A stretch of 64,000 nt of DNA from Salipiger pentaromativorans. Lineage in GTDB: Bacteria > Pseudomonadota > Alphaproteobacteria > Rhodobacterales > Rhodobacteraceae. Numbering within the stretch: position 1 is the first letter of the stretch; each line of letters begins with the position of its first letter. The notes under the pieces are model-generated. The model saw only the letters and a list, made by a program, of their open reading frames with translations, was not told the origin of the DNA and did no database searches. The stretch is from assembly GCF_024721115.1 (NCBI RefSeq), contig NZ_JAMDHK010000002.1, positions 62,001-126,000 of the forward strand, given 5' to 3'. Below are positions 16,369 through 24,730 of the stretch, one piece after another. The translations under genes were made by a program, and so were the position numbers.

Positions 16369-17498
16369 CGCAGCCATTCGCTGTTGCTCTGAAGATCGGA
16401 TGGGGTGAGGCCGGTCCGCTGCGGCGTGTCGCCGGCGCAGCCGTCGCGGATGAGGTCGAAGACCCCGTCGCGGCCGGTGAGGGTGACCGTGGCGGGGGCC
16501 GCGCGGGCGCAGCCCTTGGCGCAGCCCGAGACGTGCAGCCGCCCCGGGACGCGCGGGGCGAGCGCACGGGCCAGCGCGCGGGTCTCGACACTGGCGGAGG
16601 GGCAGAAGGGCGCGCCGGCGCAGGCATCGGCGCGCAGCAGCGGATCGCCGGGGTCGATGACGAACTCGTCCGTTTCCGGCATCGCCGCGCCTTCCAGCAG
16701 GAAGAGCCGCCATGGGGTGAGGCGCAGCGCCGGGGCGCCGGTCTCGTGCAGCAGGCGGGCGAGGGGCTCGGCGCCGATCTGGCCGAAGGGGGCGCCCAGC
16801 AGCGCGCCGAGCGCATGCGCCCCCGGCTGCGGCAGTGGCGCGCGCGGTTTTGGCGCGGTGCTGGCCCAGGCGTCGGGCAGCGGCGTCGCGGCCAGCACCT
16901 GCGCCATGCGGCGGCGCTCGGGGCTGCGATGGGCGTCGAACCATTCCGCCAGCTCGATCAGCGCGGGGATCGCGCTGTCATCGGTCACCGGGCGCCCCAG
17001 CGCCCAGCCATCGGCGCGCAGGAGCAGCCCGCCCTGGCTGCGCTCGAAACGGAAATCGGCAGGGGCGTCGACCAGCACCGGCAGCGCCCCGGTATCGACG
17101 GCAAAGCCCACCTTGGCGGGCAGCTCGGGCAGATCCGGCAGCGCCTCGGTCAGTGCCCGCGCCAGCCGCGCGCTGCGGTCGCCGCGCTGCCAGAACGGCG
17201 TGACGAGGATATTGCGGCGGCGCTCGGTCTCGGGATCGGTGTCGAGCAGGTCGAGCCCGCCGAGCGCCGCCATCAGCGGCTTATGATCGTCGGGCGCAAC
17301 ACCCCGGATCTGGAGATTGGCGCGGCTGGTGAGATCGAGGCTGCCATTGCCATAGCGCTGCGCCAGATCGCAGAGCCCCAGCGCCTGCGCCGCCTCCAGC
17401 CGGGCCAGGCGCGGGCGCACGCGGATCACCAGCCCGTCGCCCGACATCATCGGGCGCAGCGCCCCCGGACACCATCCCTTGACCTGTGGCTCGCTCAT
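16365..17498 (-). CDS. cobG: precorrin-3B synthase CobG
   Basis: A 377-residue Fe-S/mononuclear-iron monooxygenase that uses O2 to hydroxylate C20 and form the gamma-lactone of precorrin-3B. It is the marker of the aerobic pathway. It has the nitrite/sulfite-reductase-like fold (RPMMSGDGLVIRVRPR, LDLTSRANLQIRG). Its 4Fe-4S ligands are Cys293, Cys299, Cys326 and Cys330 (ACAGAPFC and SGCAKGCA). It overlaps cobN by 4 nt. Its presence shows this organism makes B12 aerobically. Confidence 0.94.
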   Translation of the reverse strand: MSEPQVKGWCPGALRPMMSGDGLVIRVRPRLARLEAAQALGLCDLAQRYGNGSLDLTSRANLQIRGVAPDDHKPLMAALGGLDLLDTDPETERRRNILVTPFWQRGDRSARLARALTEALPDLPELPAKVGFAVDTGALPVLVDAPADFRFERSQGGLLLRADGWALGRPVTDDSAIPALIELAEWFDAHRSPERRRMAQVLAATPLPDAWASTAPKPRAPLPQPGAHALGALLGAPFGQIGAEPLARLLHETGAPALRLTPWRLFLLEGAAMPETDEFVIDPGDPLLRADACAGAPFCPSASVETRALARALAPRVPGRLHVSGCAKGCARAAPATVTLTGRDGVFDLIRDGCAGDTPQRTGLTPSDLQSNSEWLR

Positions 17499-20400
17499 GC
17501 GTCGTCCTCCATGAGTTGCATGCGGAGCGAGTTGCTTTGCGTCTGCCAGAGCCCGGCGTCAAGCAGTGCCCGGAACCGCGCGAGCATCGCGGCGCGCGCC
17601 TCGGGGTTGGCCTCTTGCAGAAAGCGGTCGGTGTCGCGATCGGCGAGCGTTGCCGCGTAGTAGAGATCGAAGAGATGCGGCGCGACGGCGCCCGAGAGAT
17701 GGGCGAAGGCCGCCATGTGATCGAGCGTTGCGGCGATCTCGGCGGCGCCGCGAAAGCCGTGGTCGCGCATGCCCGCGATCCAGCCCGGATGGGCGGCGCG
17801 GGCGCGCACCACGCGGGCGATCTCTTCGGGCAGGGCGCGGGCGCGGGGCCGGTCGGGATCGGTGTTGTCGAGGTGATAGAGTGCGGCGTCGCCTCCGGCG
17901 ACGGCCTGCGCGGCGGCGAAACCCGCCTCGTGCCCGGCGTAATCGGCGGCGAGCAGCAGATCGGTCTCGGGCAGATCCTGGCTATGGACGAAGCCCTCGG
18001 CCTGCCTGACGCGCGCATGGATGCCCGGCAGGTCGCGCTGCGCGTGGTCTCCGTCGAGCGCCCAGGCACTGGCGGCGAGCCAGGCCTCGCCCGCTGCGCG
18101 GCGGGCCGCGTCGCTGTACTCCTCCAGCGATGCGCCCATGCCGAGCCCGAAGCTGCCCGGCGCGGGCCCGTAGACCCGGGCGAGATCGTCGCGCCCGGCA
18201 TAGGGGTTCCAGTCGGGCGCCTCGTCGCGCGCCGCCAGTGCCCGCACCGCCTGTCCGTAGAGCGCCGAGAGCGTCGGGAAGACGTCGCGGAACAGACCCG
18301 AGACCCGCAGCGTCACGTCGATGCGTGGACGGTCGAGCTCGGCGATGGGCAGCACCTCTATGCCGCTCACCCGCTCCGAGCCTTCGTCCCATACCGGGCG
18401 CACCCCCAGCAGATGCAGCGCCATGGCGAAATCCTCGCCCGCCGTGCGCATGGTGGCCGAGCCCCAGAGATCGACCACCAGCCCGCGCGGGTAATCGCCC
18501 TCGTCCTGAAGGTGGCGGCGGATCAGCTCCTCGGCCAGCCTGCCGCCCTGCGCATAGGCCGCCCGCGTGGGCACCGAGCGCGGATCGGTGGTGAAGAGGT
18601 TGCGCCCGGTGGGCAGCACGTCGCTGCGTCCGCGATAGGGCGAGCCCGAAGGGCCGGGCGCGATCCGCCTGCCATCGAGCGCGTCGAGCAGCGACTGCCG
18701 TTCGGCGCGGGTCGAGGGGCCGGTCTCGAAACCGGTGCCGGGGCGCGCGTCGCGGCCCCAGACATGCAGCCCCTCGCCGAACTGGCTGTCCTTCACGTCG
18801 CAGACGAAGCGGTCGATGCGGGTGATCGCCTCATGTGGGCAGGAGGCGCGGTCGAGCCCCAGATCGCGCTCGACGCCGAGCGCCTGCGCCTCGCCGCGAA
18901 TGTCCTCCTGAAGCCGGTCGCGGCGTTTCGGGTCGAGCCCGTCGGCATTGGAGAACTCGTCTAGCAGCGCTTCGAGCCGCGACAGGCGCTGCGGCGTGCC
19001 GCTGCGGCGCAGCGGCGGTGGGATATGGCCCAGCGTGAGCGCGCCGATGCGGCGCTTGGCCTGTGCCGCCTCGCCGGGGTCGTTGACGATGAACGGATAG
19101 AGCACCGGCAGCGCGCCGGTCAGCGCCTCGGGCCAGCATTCGGCAGAGAGCGCGACGGATTTGCCCGGCAGCCATTCCAGCGTGCCATGGGCGCCGATAT
19201 GAACCAGCGCGTCGGCTTGTTCATGCAGCCAGAGATAGAAGGCGACATAGGCGTGGCGCGGCGTCCGGGCGAGATCGTGATACTCGTCGTCGCGCGCGCC
19301 GGGCAGGCCGCGCTCCGGTTGCAGCGCCACCAGCGCCTTGCCCTGCCGGATCGCGGCGAAGCGGATGCTGCCGTCGGTGATGTCGGGATCGTCCTCGGGC
19401 GCGCCCCAGGTCTCGTGCAGGTCGTTTTGCAGCGGCTTTGGCAGGGTGGCGAGCGCGGCCTTGTAGGCGTCGAGATCCCAGCCCGTCTCGCGCGCCAGCA
19501 GGCGTTGCGGCAGGTCGTTCCCCGCCGGGACCACGTCATAGCCCTCGGTCGCGAGATCGCTCAGGATGGCGCGGGCGGAGGCCGGGGCGTCGAGCCCGAC
19601 CGCGTGACCCAGCGCCCAGTCCTTGCCGGGATAGGTCGACAGGATCAGCGCGACGCGCCGCTCGTGGCGCGGCGTCCGGGCGAGGTGCAGCCAGCCCTCG
19701 ACACGGTTGACCGTCGCCGCCACACGTTCGGGCGCGGGGCGGTGCGCCTGGCGGGAGAATTGCAGATCCGGGTCGCGCGGGGCGGGCTCCTTGAAGGAGA
19801 TCACGCCGCCGCTCAGCCGCCCGTCAACCTCGGGCAGCACCACATGCATGGCGAGATCGGCGGGCGAGAGCCCGCGCGCCGCCTCCGACCAGGCCTTGCG
19901 GTCGGAGGTCGCCAGCGCCACCTGAAACACCGGCACGCGGCCCGCGTCGAGCGGCGAGCCGCCCGTGCTGCCGATGCCGGAAAAGGCGGTGGCGTTGACG
20001 ATGGCATCGGGAGCGAGCTGCGCCACCTGCCGGCGCAGCCAGCCCGCCGCGTCGGGCGATTTGAGCGAGGGCGCGAAGAGCCCCATCACAACATAGCCGC
20101 GCGCCCGGAACGCCGCCGCCAGCGCCTCCAAAGGCGCGAGATCGTCGGCGACGAGATAGGAGCGGTAAAAGACCAGCAGCACGCGCGGCGCGTTGTCGCT
20201 TTCGGCGCGCGCGGGCAGGAGCAGCGGGCAGCAGACCCCGTGTTCGGGCAGCCAGGCGCCGACCTCGGGCACATGTTTGGCGCCGCGCACCGGCCCGGCA
20301 TAGAGCCCCGCCGCCAGCGCGAGCTGTGCCAGTGCCGCCTGCGCCGCCACCACGCCGCCGGCATCGCAGAGCTGGGCGAGGCGCCGCAGCGTCGAGACCG

Positions 20401-20800
20401 GCACGGTGGACTGCGCATCGAGGCGCGGATCGGGGCGTCCGTCGGCGGGCAGCACCGCCAGCGCGATGCCCTTGCGCTCGGCCAGCGCACGCACCTGTTG
20501 CAGCCCGTAGGCCCAGTAAGGCATGCCGCCGATCAGCCGGATCAGGATGCCCTTGGCGCCCTCCAGCGTCTGCTCGACATAGGTGTCGACCGAGAGCGGA
20601 TGTTTCAGCGCCGCAAGGCTGGCGAGCCGCAGCGTCGGCAGCCGCCCCTCGCGCCCGCCGCCGCGATGCCAGGCGCCGGCAAAGGCGCCGAGATCGCTGT
20701 CGGAGAAGGACAGCACCACCAGATCCGCCGGGCTCTGGCCCAGGTCGGTCGGGGTCTCGGTTTCTTCGAGCCCGTGGCTTTCGCGAAAGAGGATGTGCAT
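17495..20800 (-). CDS. cobN: cobaltochelatase large subunit CobN
   Basis: At 1101 residues this is the large subunit of the ATP-dependent chelatase that inserts Co(II) into hydrogenobyrinic acid a,c-diamide with CobS and CobT, which are not in this window. CobN/BchH signatures include LVVLSFSDSDLGAFAGAW, ILIRLIGGMPYW, NATAFSG and the EWLPGKSVALS region. Others are FYLWLHEQADALVHIGAHGTLE and DLWGSATMRTAGEDFAMAL. It is on the short side of the family, some members of which exceed 1200 residues. It lies between cobW and cobG, next to metal-handling genes. Confidence 0.95.
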   Translation of the reverse strand: MHILFRESHGLEETETPTDLGQSPADLVVLSFSDSDLGAFAGAWHRGGGREGRLPTLRLASLAALKHPLSVDTYVEQTLEGAKGILIRLIGGMPYWAYGLQQVRALAERKGIALAVLPADGRPDPRLDAQSTVPVSTLRRLAQLCDAGGVVAAQAALAQLALAAGLYAGPVRGAKHVPEVGAWLPEHGVCCPLLLPARAESDNAPRVLLVFYRSYLVADDLAPLEALAAAFRARGYVVMGLFAPSLKSPDAAGWLRRQVAQLAPDAIVNATAFSGIGSTGGSPLDAGRVPVFQVALATSDRKAWSEAARGLSPADLAMHVVLPEVDGRLSGGVISFKEPAPRDPDLQFSRQAHRPAPERVAATVNRVEGWLHLARTPRHERRVALILSTYPGKDWALGHAVGLDAPASARAILSDLATEGYDVVPAGNDLPQRLLARETGWDLDAYKAALATLPKPLQNDLHETWGAPEDDPDITDGSIRFAAIRQGKALVALQPERGLPGARDDEYHDLARTPRHAYVAFYLWLHEQADALVHIGAHGTLEWLPGKSVALSAECWPEALTGALPVLYPFIVNDPGEAAQAKRRIGALTLGHIPPPLRRSGTPQRLSRLEALLDEFSNADGLDPKRRDRLQEDIRGEAQALGVERDLGLDRASCPHEAITRIDRFVCDVKDSQFGEGLHVWGRDARPGTGFETGPSTRAERQSLLDALDGRRIAPGPSGSPYRGRSDVLPTGRNLFTTDPRSVPTRAAYAQGGRLAEELIRRHLQDEGDYPRGLVVDLWGSATMRTAGEDFAMALHLLGVRPVWDEGSERVSGIEVLPIAELDRPRIDVTLRVSGLFRDVFPTLSALYGQAVRALAARDEAPDWNPYAGRDDLARVYGPAPGSFGLGMGASLEEYSDAARRAAGEAWLAASAWALDGDHAQRDLPGIHARVRQAEGFVHSQDLPETDLLLAADYAGHEAGFAAAQAVAGGDAALYHLDNTDPDRPRARALPEEIARVVRARAAHPGWIAGMRDHGFRGAAEIAATLDHMAAFAHLSGAVAPHLFDLYYAATLADRDTDRFLQEANPEARAAMLARFRALLDAGLWQTQSNSLRMQLMEDDA

Positions 20801-20814
20801 CGCTGGCTCCGGTC

Positions 20815-20841
20815 GCGCCGGGGGGGGGAGGCCCCCGGCGC
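20815..20841 (-). promoter_or_regulatory. intercistronic hairpin between cobW and cobN
   Basis: GCGCCGGGGG (20815-20824) and CCCCCGGCGC (20832-20841) form a perfect 10-bp GC stem with a 7-nt loop in the 48-nt gap between cobW and cobN. There is no T-run, so RNA-stability or partial attenuation is more likely than full termination. Confidence 0.5.
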
Positions 20842-20848
20842 CCTCAGG

Positions 20849-21904
20849 TCATTCCGCCGCTTCGGAGATCGCGCCCAGCACGGCGGAGATCGCCGCGGGG
20901 TCGATATCGTCATGCTCTGCGATCACCACAAGCTGGCCCCGGCGCGGCTCACCTGCTCCCCAGGGGCGGTCGTACTGGTGACGCACACGCGCGCCCACCG
21001 CCTGCACCAGCAGCCGCATGGGCTTGCCCGCCACCGCCGCATAGCCCTTGACGCGCAGGACGTTGCGTTCCTGCGCCAGCGTTTCGATGGCGCCGACCAG
21101 CGCCGCCGGATCGGCCAGCTCGGGGATCTCCACCACCACCGAATCGAAATCGTCATGGTCGTGGGGCGCGGCGCCGTCGTGATGGCTGGGCCTTGCCTCC
21201 ATGTCGTCTTCGGCGGCGGCCTCCAGCCCCAGGATCACCCGGGGATCGACCACACCCTCGGCCACCTCGACCACCGGGATCGGACGCGGCGCCTCGGCGG
21301 CGATCACCGCCTTGGCCTGCGCCACGCCTTCGGGGCCGGCGAGGTCGGGCTTGGTCAGCAGCACGATATCGGCGCAGGAGATCTGATCCTCGAACACCTC
21401 CGAAAGCGGGGTCTCGTGGTCGAGACTGTCATCGGCGGCGCGCTGGGCGTCGACCCGCGCCACATCCGGCGCAAAGCGCCCCGCCGCCACCGCCTCGGCA
21501 TCGGCCAGCGCGATCACCCCGTCCACAGTGATGCGCGAGCGGATATCGGGCCAGTCGAAAGCCTTGAGCAGCGGTTTCGGCAGCGCCAGCCCGCTGGTCT
21601 CGATCAGGATGTGATCGGGGCGCGGATCGAGCGCCATCAGTGCCTCGATGGTGGGGATGAAATCGTCGGCCACGGTGCAGCAGATGCAGCCATTGGCCAG
21701 TTCCATGATGTTCTCCGCCGGGCAGTCGGGGATGGCGCAGCTCTTGAGGATCTCGCCATCGACGCCGACATCGCCGAATTCGTTGACCACCACGGCAAGC
21801 CGCTTGCCGCCGGGGTTGCGCATCAGCTCGCGCACGAGCGTGGTCTTGCCCGCGCCGAGAAAGCCGGTGATGACGGTGACGGGGAGTTTTGCGAGATCGC
21901 TCAT
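20849..21904 (-). CDS. cobW: CobW-type GTP-binding metallochaperone
   Basis: A 351-residue COG0523 GTPase thought to deliver cobalt to CobN. The P-loop GFLGAGKTT is at about residues 14-22, the metal motif CICC is at 73-76, and NKxD-type recognition appears as LTKPDL. A histidine-rich stretch (SHHDGAAPHDHDD) lies near residue 240 before the CobW C-terminal domain. Placement directly upstream of cobN under a B12 riboswitch fits cobalt delivery rather than zinc homeostasis. Its ATG overlaps the DUF1636 stop. Confidence 0.94.
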   Translation of the reverse strand: MSDLAKLPVTVITGFLGAGKTTLVRELMRNPGGKRLAVVVNEFGDVGVDGEILKSCAIPDCPAENIMELANGCICCTVADDFIPTIEALMALDPRPDHILIETSGLALPKPLLKAFDWPDIRSRITVDGVIALADAEAVAAGRFAPDVARVDAQRAADDSLDHETPLSEVFEDQISCADIVLLTKPDLAGPEGVAQAKAVIAAEAPRPIPVVEVAEGVVDPRVILGLEAAAEDDMEARPSHHDGAAPHDHDDFDSVVVEIPELADPAALVGAIETLAQERNVLRVKGYAAVAGKPMRLLVQAVGARVRHQYDRPWGAGEPRRGQLVVIAEHDDIDPAAISAVLGAISEAAE

Positions 21905-22314
21905 TGCTCGGCCTCCTGAAGCGGATCGGAAAAGACGGCGGGGGGAATGCGGGCGATGCAGTTGCGCTTGAAATGCTCCGGACGCTGGCGCCAGGGGATC
22001 AGCCCGTCAGCCGTGGCGTGGTAGCGCGCCAGCCCGTCGAGCAGCGGCTCCAGCGGGCCGGTCTCGTCGAGATTGCCGTAGAGATAGGTCCAGCGCGCGC
22101 CGCCGCGCAGGGCGACGCTGCATCCGTGATCGCAGTTTTGAAGGCAATCCACCGCCCGCAGCGCGACGCCCTCGGGCAGCGGTTCGTCGCGCAGCCTGTC
22201 GTAAAGCCGCCGTCCGGGGCGGCGCGCATCGACGGGGATCTCGCCGCCGCGCCGGCATTTGATGCAGACCAGAAGTTCGGTCCGCTCGGGGGGCGGACAC
22301 TCTGCGGTTGTCAT
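21901..22314 (-). CDS. DUF1636 metal-binding protein
   Basis: A 137-residue DUF1636 protein with a 2Fe-2S ferredoxin-like (thioredoxin-fold) cysteine pattern: Cys17 and Cys20 (LLVCIKCR), then Cys57, Cys61 and Cys65 (VDCLQNCDHGCSV). The family is regularly found beside cobW in alphaproteobacterial cob operons, but its biochemical role is not established; an Fe-S or metal-handling function is inferred. It is the first gene after riboswitch 2. A perfect 8-bp hairpin ends 10 nt before its start codon. Confidence 0.85.
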   Translation of the reverse strand: MTTAECPPPERTELLVCIKCRRGGEIPVDARRPGRRLYDRLRDEPLPEGVALRAVDCLQNCDHGCSVALRGGARWTYLYGNLDETGPLEPLLDGLARYHATADGLIPWRQRPEHFKRNCIARIPPAVFSDPLQEAEQ

Positions 22315-22323
22315 GTCGTTTCG

Positions 22324-22342
22324 GTCCCATGGGTCATGGGAC
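22324..22342 (-). promoter_or_regulatory. hairpin 10 nt before the DUF1636 start
   Basis: GTCCCATG and CATGGGAC form an 8-bp perfect stem with a 3-nt loop (arms 22324-22331 and 22335-22342). It sits where the ribosome would bind the DUF1636 mRNA and lies between riboswitch 2 and the gene. It could be part of a translational off-switch. No strong Shine-Dalgarno sequence is visible outside it. Confidence 0.45.
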
Positions 22343-22422
22343 GCGGGTCAGATGGCGGGAGGAGTCCGTTCGAGAACGGCGTTCCCGACACCGGAACACC
22401 CCGTCCGGTTGCAAGTCGTCTT

Positions 22423-22613
22423 ACGCTGGCAGGTCTCCCGGCTTGCGGATTTCGGAGGGCCTTTCGGGCTCTCCGGCGGTTGCCCATCCTTCCCGGCACG
22501 ATGCCAGTGGCTTTGGGCGACCTCTCCGGTCACGGTCGCGGGGGCGGCTGTGCTTGACCCGGGGTTCCGGGCTGGCACATTCCCTTTTCACCTGTTTACA
22601 CAGGCACCAGCGT
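22423..22613 (-). promoter_or_regulatory. cobalamin (B12) riboswitch 2
   Basis: Read on the minus strand, the aptamer blocks occur in order: AAAAGGGAATGTGCC, GCCGCCCCCGCGACCGTGA, AAAGCCACTGGCAT, CCGGGAAGGATGGGCA and the B12 box GCCGGGAGACCTGCCAGCG. ACGCTGG (22613-22607) and CCAGCGT (22429-22423) close P1. It leads the DUF1636-cobW-cobN-cobG-cobH-cobI-cobJ transcript. The core has GCGAC where riboswitch 1 has GCAAC. Confidence 0.93.
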
Positions 22614-22619
22614 GCGGCC

Positions 22620-22648
22620 AGATGCGCCCCATTTTGCCGCCTTGTCAA
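22620..22648 (-). promoter_or_regulatory. candidate sigma-70 promoter of riboswitch 2
   Basis: On the minus strand a perfect TTGACA (22648-22643), a 17-nt spacer and GCATCT (22625-22620) place the start near 22613, exactly where riboswitch P1 begins. Riboswitch 1 has the same layout (TTGACC-N17-GCATGC). The window between this promoter and the divergent cobO start is only about 17 nt. Confidence 0.55.
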
Positions 22649-22664
22649 GCCAGAGGATCCTGTC

Positions 22665-23276
22665 GTGACCCAAGACACCAATGCTCGCCACACCGAAAAG
22701 ATGCGCAAAATCAAGGCGGCGCGCGACCGGATGATGGAAAGCAAGACCGAGGAAAAGGGCCTGATCATCGTCCATACCGGCACCGGCAAGGGCAAGTCGT
22801 CCTCGGGCTTCGGGATGATCCTGCGCTGCATCGCCCATGGCATGCCCTGCGCCGTGGTGCAGTTCATCAAGGGCAGCCGGGCGACCGGCGAACGCCGTCT
22901 GATCGAGGAGCGTTTCTCCGATCTCTGCACCTTCGTCGTCTCGGGCGAGGGCTTTACCTGGGAAACCCAGGACCGCGCGCGCGACATCGCCGCGGCGCGC
23001 GCGGGATGGGAACGGGCAAAGGCGCTGATCCGCGATCCCGAGATCCGCTTCGTGCTGCTCGACGAGATCAACATCGCCCTGCGCAACGACTATCTGGAGA
23101 TCGGCGAGGTGGTGGATTTCCTGCGGGCCGAGAAGCCCGAGATGACCCATGTCTGCCTCACCGGGCGCAACGCGAAACCCGAGCTGATCGAGATCGCCGA
23201 TCTGGTGACCGAGATGACGCTGGTGAAACACCCGTTCCGCGCCGGGGTGAAGGCGCAGCCCGGGGTGGAGTTCTGA
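22665..23276 (+). CDS. cobO: corrinoid adenosyltransferase CobO
   Basis: A 203-residue CobA/CobO/PduO-class ATP:cob(I)alamin adenosyltransferase of the CobO type, which attaches the 5'-deoxyadenosyl ligand. The P-loop HTGTGKGKSS is at about residues 37-46; other family pieces are GFGMILRCIAHGM, VVQFIKG and VLLDEINIALRNDYL. The GTG start at 22665 gives the typical N-terminus (HTEKMRKIKAARDRMMESKT). It is divergent from the riboswitch-2 operon and is not itself preceded by a riboswitch. Confidence 0.95.
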   Translation: MTQDTNARHTEKMRKIKAARDRMMESKTEEKGLIIVHTGTGKGKSSSGFGMILRCIAHGMPCAVVQFIKGSRATGERRLIEERFSDLCTFVVSGEGFTWETQDRARDIAAARAGWERAKALIRDPEIRFVLLDEINIALRNDYLEIGEVVDFLRAEKPEMTHVCLTGRNAKPELIEIADLVTEMTLVKHPFRAGVKAQPGVEF

Positions 23277-23556
23277 TTCCGTACCCGCGCAGCGCATAGA
23301 ATCCGGCACCCGGCGCGGAAGCGTCGGGCAGGCGGGTGCGGTACGGCCGTTCGATTTGCGCAGTCTGCCGGTGATCGCCTCTGCGGTCCCCGAGGGGATG
23401 TCTTCTGTTCCGGCGCGAGGACCGCGACCCAGCCCTTGGGGGGCGGATGCGCTGCGTTTCCAGCCTCCGGTTTTCGTGCGGCGCGCAATTGCTGTGCGCA
23501 TGCCGCAGATGAGAGATTAAAAATTCATATTTCTTAAAAGATACTCATATTTATCG
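23277..23556. other. intergenic region downstream of cobO
   Basis: About 280 bases without a convincing gene. The first part is GC-rich, with scattered complementary segments (CCGTACCCGC and GCGGGTGCGGTACGG) that may fold as a weak cobO terminator. The last 50 bases turn abruptly AT-rich, with two direct TCATATTT copies (23525-23532 and 23546-23553). They lead into the operator pair of the next operon and are likely to contain its promoter. Confidence 0.4.
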
Positions 23557-23590
23557 TTCTGTATACAGAAAAGATGATGCGTATACAGAT
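23557..23590. promoter_or_regulatory. paired GntR-type operators (TGTATACA class)
   Basis: TTCTGTATACAGAA (23557-23570) is a perfect 14-bp palindrome. A second GTATACAGA copy (GTATAC at 23581-23586) is centred exactly 20 bp further on, two helical turns away. They lie 65-100 bp before the first gene of a catabolic operon that encodes its own GntR/FCD regulator. TGTATACA-like palindromes are known targets of FCD-type GntR proteins. Confidence 0.7.
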
Positions 23591-23653
23591 ATTTTGGATG
23601 CTCATTTGGGCAGAAGACTCACTTCCTGTCGCTTCCAACAGAGGATAGCCCTG

Positions 23654-24730
23654 ATGCTTCGAAAGACCTGTCTGCCGGCGGCCTGCGGCGCCGCCACCCT
23701 CACCGCCACCCTCGCGGCTCTTGCCGCCAGCACTGCCGCCGCCGAAGAGGTGCTGATCTCGGAAGAGCGTTGCGCGCTCAACCGCGCGGCGGGCGAGATC
23801 ACCTTCCTGACCTCCTATGCCTATGCGGCCACGCCGGGCATCCTCGACATTCTGGCCGCCGACATGCAGGGCTATTTCACCTCGCATTGTCTCGATGTGA
23901 CGATCCGTCCGGGCCATGACAACATCCAGCTCGTGTCCGCCGGACGGGCGCAGATCGCCGGCATGGGCGATCCGGGCGTGGTGATGTCGGGCATCGCCAA
24001 CGGCGCCAAGATCATCGGCATCACCACCTATGGCAACCAGGCCGCCGATGCGATCATCACCATGACCGACGGGCCGATCAAGGAGCTGAAGGACCTCGAA
24101 GGCCATATCTTCGGCTACAAGCTCGCCTCGTTCCCGCATCTCGCGGCGATGATGGCCGCGGCGGGCGTCGAGACCGACAAGGTCAAGATGGTGCAGGTCG
24201 GCTACGACCCCTCGATCCTGCCCATGGGCCAGGTCGATGCGCTGATGTCCTACAAGTCGAACGAACCCAACCGGCTGCGCTCGGAAGGTCACGCCATCAC
24301 CGTCTGGGACCCCACCGATTACGGTGTGAAGGCGACCTTCAACACCCAGATCGCCAATATCGACTTTACCGAGGCCCATCCGACCGCTGTCGAGGATTTC
24401 CTGCGCGCCTCCTTCAAGGGCTTCGGCTGGATCACCGAGTCCGACGAGAATCTCGACGCGGCGCTGGCCCATGCCGCCGATCTCTCGACCGCCGGTTACG
24501 ACATCGAGCTGTCGCGGCTGCGCTGGACCACCGAGGTCGGGCTGATCGAAAGCAGCAAGGTGCCGGGCAAGCCGCTGGGCTGGCAGAGCGCCGAGCAATG
24601 GCAGGGCGAGGCGGACAACCTCACGCGGTTCAACCTGCTCGACGAGGTGCCGGATGTGGAAACCGCGCAAAGCGGCGCCTTTGTCGATGCGATCTATGAG
24701 GGCGAGACCCTGGTATGGCCGGCGAAATGA
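23654..24730 (+). CDS. ABC transporter substrate-binding protein, NMT1/THI5-TauA type
   Basis: A 358-residue periplasmic binding protein. Signal peptide at about residues 1-30 (cationic MLRKTCLP, hydrophobic core, TAAA cleavage). The mature part resembles SsuA/TauA/THI5-type proteins that bind sulfonates, nitrate or pyrimidine precursors: SAGRAQIAGMGDPGVVMSGIANGAKII is the hinge region. The start at 23654 is chosen because it creates the signal peptide. It is first behind the operator pair and presumably works with the ATPase and permease three and four genes down. Ligand unknown. Confidence 0.85.
   Translation: MLRKTCLPAACGAATLTATLAALAASTAAAEEVLISEERCALNRAAGEITFLTSYAYAATPGILDILAADMQGYFTSHCLDVTIRPGHDNIQLVSAGRAQIAGMGDPGVVMSGIANGAKIIGITTYGNQAADAIITMTDGPIKELKDLEGHIFGYKLASFPHLAAMMAAAGVETDKVKMVQVGYDPSILPMGQVDALMSYKSNEPNRLRSEGHAITVWDPTDYGVKATFNTQIANIDFTEAHPTAVEDFLRASFKGFGWITESDENLDAALAHAADLSTAGYDIELSRLRWTTEVGLIESSKVPGKPLGWQSAEQWQGEADNLTRFNLLDEVPDVETAQSGAFVDAIYEGETLVWPAK

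Noticed and set aside
19025-21919. 964-codon plus-strand open frame opposite cobN and cobW
   Set aside because: Both minus-strand genes are unmistakable; the opposite translation has no motif or ribosome site.
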